From Catellatospora citrea (GTDB lineage Bacteria; Actinomycetota; Actinomycetes; Mycobacteriales; Micromonosporaceae): DNA of 64,000 nucleotides. The position numbers and the translations under genes are program-made. Below, piece after piece: positions 58,105 to 64,000 of this stretch; position 1 is the first letter of the stretch; each line of letters starts with the position of its first letter. A model generated the notes under the pieces. That model saw only the letters and a program-made list of their open reading frames with translations. It ran no database searches and was not told the origin of the DNA. Location of the stretch: positions 3,348,001-3,412,000 of the forward strand of contig NZ_RAPR01000001.1 in NCBI RefSeq assembly GCF_003610235.1. Direction: 5' to 3'.

Positions 58105-59430
58105 TTATGGCTGCTGGGTGGGCTGGGTTACCTGGGCGAAGGGGTCCATGGGCTGGTGCAGGGCGCCCAGGGAGACGACTTCGCGCTTCAGGAACAGGGC
58201 CAGGGTCCAGTCGGCGATCACGCGGACCTTGCGGTTCAGCGACGGGATGCGGCTCATGTGGTACGTGCGGTGCATGAACCAGGCGACCCAGCCCTTGGCC
58301 TTGAAGCCGTACACGTGGGCCACGCCCTTGTGCAGGCCGAGGCTGGCCACCGAGCCGACGTGCTTGTGCCGGTACTCCCGGATGCCCTTGCCGCGCACGG
58401 TGGCGATCAGGTTGTCGGCCAGCAGGCGCGCCTGGCGCACCGCGTGCTGAGCGCTCGGCGAGCACATCTCGCCCGCGGCGGCGGTCAGGTCGGGCACCGC
58501 CGCGCAGTCGCCGGAGCTCCACGCGCCCTCGACGACCTGGCCGCCGTCGACGACCCGCAGCGTCGGGTCACAGGTGAGCTTGCCCTGGGCGTTGCGGGGC
58601 AGGTCCGTCGCGGCGATCATCGGGTGCGCCTTGACGCCCGCGGTCCACACGATGGTGTCCGCGGCGAACTCGCCGCCGTCCGACAGCTTCACGACGCCGT
58701 CAACGCAGGACTCCAGCCGGGTGCCCAGGCGCAGGTCCATGTTGCGCTTGAGCAGCGCCTCGACCGTGTACGCGCCCATCTGCGGCCCGACCTCGGGCAG
58801 CACCCGCTGCGTCGCCTCGACCAGCACCCAGTGCATGTCGTCGGCCTTCAGCTCCGGGTAGTAGCGCAGCGCGTCGCGAGCCATGTCCTCCATCTCGCCC
58901 AGCGCCTCGACCCCGGCGAAGCCGGCGCCGACGACCACGAAGGTCAGCGCGCGCTGCCGCGTCTGCGGGTCGGTCGTGGCGGCCGCGATGTCCAGGCACT
59001 CCAGCACGTGGTTGCGCAGCCAGATGGCCTCACCGATGGTCTTGAAGCCGACCGCGTGCTCGCGCAGGCCCGGGATGGGCAGCGTACGGGAGACGCTGCC
59101 GGGCGCGACGATGATGTGGTCGTACGGGATCTCCCGGGACGGGCCCACCACCGGCTGCACCGTGGCGACCTTGCGGAAGTGCTCGACCTTCGTCACCGCC
59201 CCGTGCACGATGTGGCAGTCGCGCAACTCCCGACGCAGCGGCACCACGGTGTGCCGGGGGGAGATGTTGCCTGCCGCCGCCTCGGGAAGGAACGGCTGGT
59301 ACGTCATGTGCGGCTGCGGGTCGACGACCGTGACCTCAGCCTCGGTCGAGCGCAACTTGCTGGACAGGCGCAGAGCGGCGTAGAGGCCGACGTGGCCGGC
59401 GCCCACCACCAGGATCCGTACAGGCTTCAC
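58105..59430 (-). CDS. ndh: Type II NADH dehydrogenase
   Basis: A 441-residue single-subunit NADH:quinone oxidoreductase. Two dinucleotide folds: RILVVGAGHVGLYAALRLS for FAD and FVVVGAGFAGVEALGEM for NADH; TYQPFLPEAAAGNISPRH, YDHIIVAPGS and the FAD contact WSSGDCAAVP are typical. The C-terminal amphipathic helix region (GWVAWFMHRTYHMSRIPSL) docks on the membrane. GTG start. Monocistronic, ending in the palindrome at 57990-58052. Confidence 0.9.
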   Translation of the reverse strand: MKPVRILVVGAGHVGLYAALRLSSKLRSTEAEVTVVDPQPHMTYQPFLPEAAAGNISPRHTVVPLRRELRDCHIVHGAVTKVEHFRKVATVQPVVGPSREIPYDHIIVAPGSVSRTLPIPGLREHAVGFKTIGEAIWLRNHVLECLDIAAATTDPQTRQRALTFVVVGAGFAGVEALGEMEDMARDALRYYPELKADDMHWVLVEATQRVLPEVGPQMGAYTVEALLKRNMDLRLGTRLESCVDGVVKLSDGGEFAADTIVWTAGVKAHPMIAATDLPRNAQGKLTCDPTLRVVDGGQVVEGAWSSGDCAAVPDLTAAAGEMCSPSAQHAVRQARLLADNLIATVRGKGIREYRHKHVGSVASLGLHKGVAHVYGFKAKGWVAWFMHRTYHMSRIPSLNRKVRVIADWTLALFLKREVVSLGALHQPMDPFAQVTQPTQQP

Positions 59431-59514
59431 GCATTCACGCTACCGCTGTGCCATCGCTCTGATCAGCGCCGATGCCTGTGATCCCGGACAGCGACGGCCG
59501 TCACGCCGCCCTGA

Positions 59515-60060
59515 TCAGGGCCGCTTGCCCAGCCGAGTGAGCAGCGCCACGGCCGCCGCCACCACCGCCAGGCCGACCACCAGCGCCACCGTCGGCGTGG
59601 TGATGTACATGCCCGGCAGCACCGTCATCAGCACGATGGTGAGCCCCCCGGCCGCCCCGAGCACCAGCGCCGAGCGCACCGCCCAGCGCAGTAGCACCTG
59701 GTTGTCCACGATCGCGTCGTACGGCAGCACGGCCGCCAGCGCCGCCGCGTTGTGCAGCAGGTAGAGCGCCGCCGCGGTGCCCAGCAGCCGCCCCGTCGAC
59801 GGCTCGGCCAGGAACAGCATCGTGTCGGCCAGCCACATCGCGACCGTCGCCAGCATCACCAGGGTCACCGCCACCCCGCCGGGTGCGATCGCGGGCACGG
59901 CGGCCAGGGCGAGGAAGCCGAGCATCATCCGCGCGGGCAGCCCGCCGGGCGCGGCCAGCAGCAGGCCGGTGAAGGCCGCCACGAAGACCACCCCGCGCAC
60001 CAGCAGCGGGCCGCCGGTGATCCGCCCCAGGTCGCGGACCTGCGTCAGCAGCTGTTTCAC
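59515..60060 (-). CDS. Membrane protein at the end of the MoxR operon
   Basis: A 181-residue protein of five to six transmembrane helices (LLVRGVVFVAAFTGLLLAAP, LFLAEPSTGRLLGTAAALYL, TVALVVGLAVVAAAVALL). Its GTG overlaps the DUF58 stop (GTGA). Function unknown; by position part of the MoxR/DUF58/DUF4129 system. Confidence 0.75.
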   Translation of the reverse strand: MKQLLTQVRDLGRITGGPLLVRGVVFVAAFTGLLLAAPGGLPARMMLGFLALAAVPAIAPGGVAVTLVMLATVAMWLADTMLFLAEPSTGRLLGTAAALYLLHNAAALAAVLPYDAIVDNQVLLRWAVRSALVLGAAGGLTIVLMTVLPGMYITTPTVALVVGLAVVAAAVALLTRLGKRP

Positions 60061-61442
60061 CGCAGCACCGCCTTCGGCGCGGCGGCCAGCCGCGACACGT
60101 CCCGGAGCACGGCGTCCAGGCTGCCCGCGCCCGCCCAGGCGACCACCGGCACACCGTGCTCGCCCAGCTGACCCATGGTGTTCTCCCGTTCGGCCTTCCA
60201 CAGCCGGTACGACACGTCGCTCCAGGTGTTCACCGGTGGCGAGGTCAGGTCGGAGGGCAGCGTGTCCACGGCGACGACGAAGCGGCCCGAGCGGGCCAGG
60301 CCCGCCAGCATCGACGCCGACCGGGCGTCCAGCAGCGGAGTGAGCACGACGACCAGCGCCGCCGCGGAGATGCCCGCGGCGAGCTGCGCGCCGCCCCGCT
60401 CCTGCGCGGTCGGGCTCGGGTGGGCGTCCAGCAGCCACTCCAGCACGGTCAGGTACTGCCGCCGGCCGCTGGCCGGACGCAGCCGCCGGGCCTGCGCGCC
60501 GTACTCCAGGACCGAAACCCGGTCACCGCGGTGCAGGTAGTGCTCGGCGATCGCGGCCGCGGCCCGCACGGAGCGGTCCAGCACCGACGAGGCGCCGCCG
60601 ATGCCGCCGGAGCGGCCCGCGTCGGCCAGCAGGTCCAGCAGGACCACCACCTCGGCGTCGCGGTCGGACAGCGTCGCCGCCACGTGCAGGCGCTCGGTGC
60701 GCAGCGACACCCGCCAGTCGACGCGGCGCAGCCGGTCGCCGGGGCCGAACTGGCGTACGCCCGCCAGCTCGCCACCCTCGCCGGGCCGCCGCGAGCGGTG
60801 CTGGCCGACCAGGCCGGCCGCCCGGGGCATCGCCTCGTCGGCCTTGAACGGGTCGGTCAGCGGGTACACCTTCACGCCCAGTGCGCCGGTCACCACGGCC
60901 CGGCTGACCAGCAGCCCGTCACCGGCGACCGCATGCGCCGACGCCGGGCCCAGCCAGTGCCGCCCCCAGCGCACGGCGGGTCCGGCCAGCTCGACCGCGG
61001 TCGCCACACCGCGCGGCACCAGGGTCACGTAGGGACGGTTGCCGCCGCGCCGGGACGGCCCCGCGTCGGCTGCCCCGCCCTCCAGCCGCAGCCAGGGCGA
61101 GTGCTGCAGGTGCACCACGGTCAGGTCGTACCCGGTGACGTCGCGGTTCTCCACCTCGACGGTCGCGCCGAGGTCACCGCCCTCGACCGGGAACGACTCG
61201 ACCGTGGACAGGCGCAGCCCCGGCAGCGAGCGCGGCCGTTTGGCCAGCGCGAACGCCACGCTCAGCGCCAGCGGCGCGGCGAGGATCACCAGATCCGTGC
61301 GGCCCAGCAGCACGGCGGCGACCAGCAGCAGGCCCGCCACCAGCACCGCTCGGCCCAGCGCCCGGGTGGGCGCCCAGTTGTCGCCGGTGTCGGCGGCCGC
61401 GACGGGCTCCAGGTCGCCCTCGGGGGAGGCTCCCTGGGACAC
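60057..61442 (-). CDS. DUF58 domain protein
   Basis: A 461-residue protein with two N-terminal transmembrane helices (AVLVAGLLLVAAVLL and LVILAAPLALSVAFAL), a beta domain (VEVENRDVTGYDLTVVHLQ) and a DUF58/von-Willebrand-like domain with VRQFGPGDRLRRVDWRVSLR and VVVLLDLLADAG. DUF58 proteins partner MoxR AAA ATPases. GTG at 61442 lies 1 nt after the MoxR stop, so the genes are coupled. Confidence 0.88.
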   Translation of the reverse strand: MSQGASPEGDLEPVAAADTGDNWAPTRALGRAVLVAGLLLVAAVLLGRTDLVILAAPLALSVAFALAKRPRSLPGLRLSTVESFPVEGGDLGATVEVENRDVTGYDLTVVHLQHSPWLRLEGGAADAGPSRRGGNRPYVTLVPRGVATAVELAGPAVRWGRHWLGPASAHAVAGDGLLVSRAVVTGALGVKVYPLTDPFKADEAMPRAAGLVGQHRSRRPGEGGELAGVRQFGPGDRLRRVDWRVSLRTERLHVAATLSDRDAEVVVLLDLLADAGRSGGIGGASSVLDRSVRAAAAIAEHYLHRGDRVSVLEYGAQARRLRPASGRRQYLTVLEWLLDAHPSPTAQERGGAQLAAGISAAALVVVLTPLLDARSASMLAGLARSGRFVVAVDTLPSDLTSPPVNTWSDVSYRLWKAERENTMGQLGEHGVPVVAWAGAGSLDAVLRDVSRLAAAPKAVLR

Positions 61443-61443
61443 G

Positions 61444-62526
61444 TCAGCCTCGCAGCCCGGTCGACCGGTACGGCGGGTCCAGCAGCTCGTCCTCTAACTC
61501 CGCCAGGCGGTTGCGCCCGGGAGTCGGCCGCTGGCCGGGGGCCGCGGCGTGGCTCGGCAGCGCACCGCTGACCGGGGCCGGCGTCGCGGCCAGCACCTCG
61601 GCCACCACCGAGACCGGGTCGATGCGCTTGAGCCACATCTCCGGTCGCAGCGTGATCCGGTGCGCCAGCGCGGGCAGCGCGACCCCCTTCACGTCCTCGG
61701 GGATGACGTAGTCGCGCCCGGCCAGCGCCGCGCGGGCCCGCGACAGCAGCAGCAGGGCCAGCGAGCCGCGCGGCGAGGAGCCGACCAGCACCGCCGGGTG
61801 CTCGCGGGTGGCCGCGGCCAGCGACACCAGGTAGCGGCAGATGGAGTCCTCGACCTCGATCTGCTCCAGGCCGGCCTGCATGCGCAGCAGCGTGGCCGCG
61901 TCGACGACCGGCTCGACCTCGGACTCCTCCTGGCGGCGCACCATGCGCCGGCGCAGCACGTTCAGCTCCTCGTCGGCCTCCGGGTAGCCGAACGACACGC
62001 GCAGCATGAAGCGGTCCAGCTGTGCCTCGGGCAGCGGGTAGGTGCCCTCGTACTCGATCGGGTTGGCGGTGGCGAGCACGTGGAACGGGGCCTCCAGGCG
62101 GTACGTCACGCCCTCGACGGAGACCTGCTTCTCCTGCATCGCCTCCAGCAGCGCCGCCTGCGTCTTCGGCGGCGTGCGGTTGATCTCGTCGGCGAGCAGC
62201 AGGTTCGTGAAGACCGGGCCGGCCCGGAAGGTGAAGTCGTGGGTGCGCTGGTCGTACAGGAACGAGCCGGTCACGTCCGCGGGCAGCAGGTCGGGCGTGA
62301 ACTGCAGGCGGCGGAAGTCCAGGCCCAGCGCCTGGGCGAAGGTGCGCGCGGTCAGCGTCTTGCCCAGGCCGGGCAGGTCCTCCAGCAGCACGTGGCCGCC
62401 GGCGAGGATGCCCGCCAGCACCAGCTCCAGCGAATCGCGCTTGCCCACCATCACGGTGCCGACCCGGTCGAGCACCTGCTGGGCGAGACGGCCCACCTCA
62501 GCGGCGGGGATCGGTTGCATGCTCAC
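61444..62526 (-). CDS. MoxR family AAA+ ATPase
   Basis: A 360-residue MoxR ATPase, a chaperone-like remodelling enzyme. Walker A GHVLLEDLPGLGKT, Walker B NLLLADEINRTPPKTQ, the sensor ATANPIEYEGTYPLPEAQ and Arg finger region LDRFMLRVSFGYP are present, with the usual C-terminal lid. GTG at 62526 overlaps the preceding stop (GTGA); an ATG two codons later also has weak support. Acts with the DUF58 gene downstream, probably on the cell envelope. Confidence 0.93.
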   Translation of the reverse strand: MSMQPIPAAEVGRLAQQVLDRVGTVMVGKRDSLELVLAGILAGGHVLLEDLPGLGKTLTARTFAQALGLDFRRLQFTPDLLPADVTGSFLYDQRTHDFTFRAGPVFTNLLLADEINRTPPKTQAALLEAMQEKQVSVEGVTYRLEAPFHVLATANPIEYEGTYPLPEAQLDRFMLRVSFGYPEADEELNVLRRRMVRRQEESEVEPVVDAATLLRMQAGLEQIEVEDSICRYLVSLAAATREHPAVLVGSSPRGSLALLLLSRARAALAGRDYVIPEDVKGVALPALAHRITLRPEMWLKRIDPVSVVAEVLAATPAPVSGALPSHAAAPGQRPTPGRNRLAELEDELLDPPYRSTGLRG

Positions 62527-63140
62527 AGTTTCTCCAAGGCATTGACGATCACATCGAGTTCGCGAGGGCTGGGCGGGCGCTTGGCCGGCACCGTGAGGAG
62601 CGTCCAGAGCGGATCACCGAGCAGCCTACGCGCGCGTTCGGGCTCGGTCGCGCGGTTGACGCCGTGGCGCTGGCGCAGCCGCTCGTCGACGACCTCGGCC
62701 AGGCGCGGCTGCACCCGGCGCTGGAAGCGGGCGGCGTCGGTGTGGCTCCACTCCAGGATGGTCTCCCAGCGGGCCACCGCCAGCCGCAGGCCGTCGGTGA
62801 CCTCGGACTGGTCGTCCGCGACGGTCCGGCCCGCGCGGCGGGGCGGCAGCGGGGCCTTGAGCGAGCGGGCCATCCGCCACACCCCCACCACGGTCAGCGC
62901 CACCGCGAAGACCAGCGGCAGCGGCATGCTCAGGCTGAACACCTGGAGCGTGAGCCAGCCCGCGGTGGTCCAGGCGACGGCGAACCCGAGCAGGCTCAGC
63001 CAGCGCGTCGCCTTCGGCCGAGGCGGGCGGGCCGCGACGGGCCCCTCCGGCCGGCTGAACCCGCCAAGCAGGTCGCCCAGGGTCGCGCCCTCGTCGACGT
63101 CACCGTCGACGAAGTCGTCGTGCTCCCGATGCTGGCTCAT
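62523..63140 (-). CDS. Two-helix membrane protein of the MoxR operon
   Basis: A 205-residue protein: an acidic N-terminus (DDFVDGDVDEGATLG), two transmembrane helices (WLSLLGFAVAWTTAGWLTL, PLVFAVALTVVGVWRMA) and a cytoplasmic domain of about 95 residues with RWETILEWSHTDAARFQRRV. Common in actinobacterial MoxR clusters; function unknown. Its ATG overlaps the stop of a 15-codon mini-ORF. Confidence 0.7.
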   Translation of the reverse strand: MSQHREHDDFVDGDVDEGATLGDLLGGFSRPEGPVAARPPRPKATRWLSLLGFAVAWTTAGWLTLQVFSLSMPLPLVFAVALTVVGVWRMARSLKAPLPPRRAGRTVADDQSEVTDGLRLAVARWETILEWSHTDAARFQRRVQPRLAEVVDERLRQRHGVNRATEPERARRLLGDPLWTLLTVPAKRPPSPRELDVIVNALEKL

Positions 63141-63163
63141 GTCCGCTCCTCGCTGCGCTCGTC
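63136..63163 (-). repeat. GAGCG-rich initiation repeat, copy 3
   Basis: 28 nt on the minus strand, GACGAGCGCAGCGAGGAGCG then GACATGAG; two mismatches to the copy at 51826-51853. Supplies the ribosome binding site and ATG of the gene at 62523-63140. Confidence 0.7.
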
Positions 63164-63184
63164 GAGGACATACCCGAAGCTCAT
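63137..63184 (-). CDS. Coupling mini-ORF in the MoxR operon (15 aa)
   Basis: Encodes MSFGYVLDERSEERT. Its ATG overlaps the stop of the DUF4129 gene (63184-63181) and its TGA overlaps the ATG of the next gene (63140-63137). Same C-terminal DERSEER as the SGNH mini-ORFs, and the same double-overlap architecture. Confidence 0.5.
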   Translation of the reverse strand: MSFGYVLDERSEERT

Positions 63185-63891
63185 GTCCCCACCTCGCTTC
63201 GGGTGCCGGCGGTCAGCTCGTCGCGCAGGCGGTGCAGGGACGCCCTGGCCTGCAGGCGCATGTCGTCGTCGACGCGGTGGGTGGCGTAGCGGGCGCGGCG
63301 GTACACGTCGGCGAAGCCGTTGAGCACCCCGGCGTCCAGGCGGCGGCGGTGGAGCATGCGTACGACCAGGTCGGTGGCGGTGTCGTCGGGCAGCCGCGGC
63401 ACGCCCGCCGCCGCGGCAGCCTGCTCCAGGCGCACCCAGCAGGCGATGACGGCGGTGCGCGGATCGGCGGCGTCGTCGTCGAGGTCGAGCAGGCCCGCGT
63501 CCAGCGCCGCGACGACCTCCTCCTCGTCGGTGAGCTGCGCGATGCGCACCGGCGGCTTCTCCCGGATGGCCCGGCGGCGGAACTTCGTGGTGGACTTCGC
63601 GGCCGCCTTGAGCAGCACGACCAGCACGGCCGCGCCGATGACCAGCAGCACGCCCAGCCCGACCGCGCCCAGCCAGCCCGAGTCGGCGGCCTGCTCCGGG
63701 GCGGCCGAGGGCGACGGGGACGGCGACCGCGGTGACGGCGTCGGCGAGGCGGTCGGGGTGGGGTTCGGCGACGCGGACTGCTCCGGCGCGGCCCGGCCGA
63801 TCGGCAGCACCGAGACCGAGGCCGTCGCGGCCGCGAGCATCAGCAGCGCGGCCACGGCCAGCAACGGCCACCAGCGACGCAACGCTCCCAT
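63181..63891 (-). CDS. DUF4129 membrane protein
   Basis: A 236-residue protein: signal-anchor helix (WWPLLAVAALLMLAAATASV), a Pro/Ser/Thr-rich extracytoplasmic spacer, a second transmembrane helix (GWLGAVGLGVLLVIGAAVLVVLL) and a cytoplasmic DUF4129 domain (VVAALDAGLLDL, TAVIACWVRLEQAA, RYATHRVDDDMRLQA). First complete gene of the MoxR/DUF58 operon. ATG at 63891. Confidence 0.85.
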   Translation of the reverse strand: MGALRRWWPLLAVAALLMLAAATASVSVLPIGRAAPEQSASPNPTPTASPTPSPRSPSPSPSAAPEQAADSGWLGAVGLGVLLVIGAAVLVVLLKAAAKSTTKFRRRAIREKPPVRIAQLTDEEEVVAALDAGLLDLDDDAADPRTAVIACWVRLEQAAAAAGVPRLPDDTATDLVVRMLHRRRLDAGVLNGFADVYRRARYATHRVDDDMRLQARASLHRLRDELTAGTRSEVGT

Positions 63892-63961
63892 GGTTCCCCG
63901 CTCCGAATATCGCTTTCCACCAGCGGCGCCAGGTCGGCGGCCCGACGCGGTCGAGGTCGAC

Positions 63962-64000
63962 TCAGTCGAGGCCGGCGAGGTGCCGGGCCTGGCTCAGCAC
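63962..64000 (-). CDS. 3' end of a minus-strand gene at the window edge
   Basis: The last 12 codons before a TGA at 63964-63962 read VLSQARHLAGLD. Too short to identify; the reading fits as the next upstream gene of the MoxR operon. The 70 bp before the DUF4129 start carries no visible terminator. Confidence 0.3.
   Translation of the reverse strand: MLSQARHLAGLD

Overview
The window is a very GC-rich actinobacterial chromosome segment, most likely from the Micromonosporaceae. Pointers are the mycothiol S-conjugate amidase (mca), a DUF4307 gene beside it, a single-subunit NDH-2, a tRNA-Leu(UAA) of the bldA type, SigE-type ECF regulation, very frequent GTG starts, and GTTAAGAAGG-type intergenic palindromes that I associate with this family from memory. 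I see no prophage, transposase, CRISPR array, rRNA or complete biosynthetic cluster; this is mostly core and near-core chromosome.

Layout. 0-3.2 kb: the 5' half of a GH35 beta-galactosidase with two operator-like palindromes, a stress-protein-like membrane gene, a SnoaL-like gene divergent from a MarR regulator, and a transglutaminase-like gene. 3.3-5.8 kb: a four-gene overlapping cassette (YbaB-like, EspC/WXG-like, WXG-toxin fusion, probable immunity protein) that looks like a type VII secretion effector module. 5.9-10.5 kb: ECF sigma factor plus membrane partner, divergent from a large secreted subtilase. 10.6-18.7 kb: acyl-CoA dehydrogenase, UDP-glucose dehydrogenase and a 1691-residue membrane protein. 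18.8-22.7 kb: purE, purK and an upstream gene that appears to fuse an asparagine-synthase-like region to an F420 gamma-glutamyl-ligase-like region. 22.9-31.9 kb: a thioredoxin-like DUF255 protein, a flavoprotein, DUF3626, PspA, a membrane coiled protein and a GGDEF-EAL protein. 32-39.8 kb: mca, greA, ilvA, an amidase, metB and msrA. 39.9-41.5 kb: an AbiEii-type nucleotidyltransferase pair and a PH-domain protein. 41.6-50.5 kb: GH3 beta-glucosidase, GNAT, intradiol dioxygenase, RNase Z, a surface protein, cystathionine beta-synthase and YkvA. 50.6-54.1 kb: tandem SGNH hydrolases and a thiolase. 54.2-60 kb: Bax-inhibitor-like protein, bldA-type tRNA, a GT-C-like membrane protein and NDH-2. 59.5-63.9 kb: a MoxR/DUF58/DUF4129 operon.

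The most unusual features are not single genes. (1) Five very short ORFs sit at gene junctions (purK-purE, both SGNH genes, the DUF4129 operon). Each ends in a TGA that overlaps the ATG of the next gene, and most also start inside the stop of the previous gene. Three share a DERSEER ending encoded by a near-identical 28-nt repeat carrying the ribosome binding site, and the purE copy places the purE start codon inside a perfect hairpin. (2) A set of intergenic palindromes has nearly constant span (about 60-65 bp) but different sequences; three copies share GCAACTCTTAAA ends and all three lie between convergent genes. (3) The type VII toxin-immunity cassette and the asparagine-synthase/F420-ligase-like fusion are the best candidates for undescribed protein functions.

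Sulfur metabolism is scattered through the window: metB, msrA, cystathionine beta-synthase and mca. Carbohydrate use is represented by GH35 and GH3 genes with different operator-like motifs.
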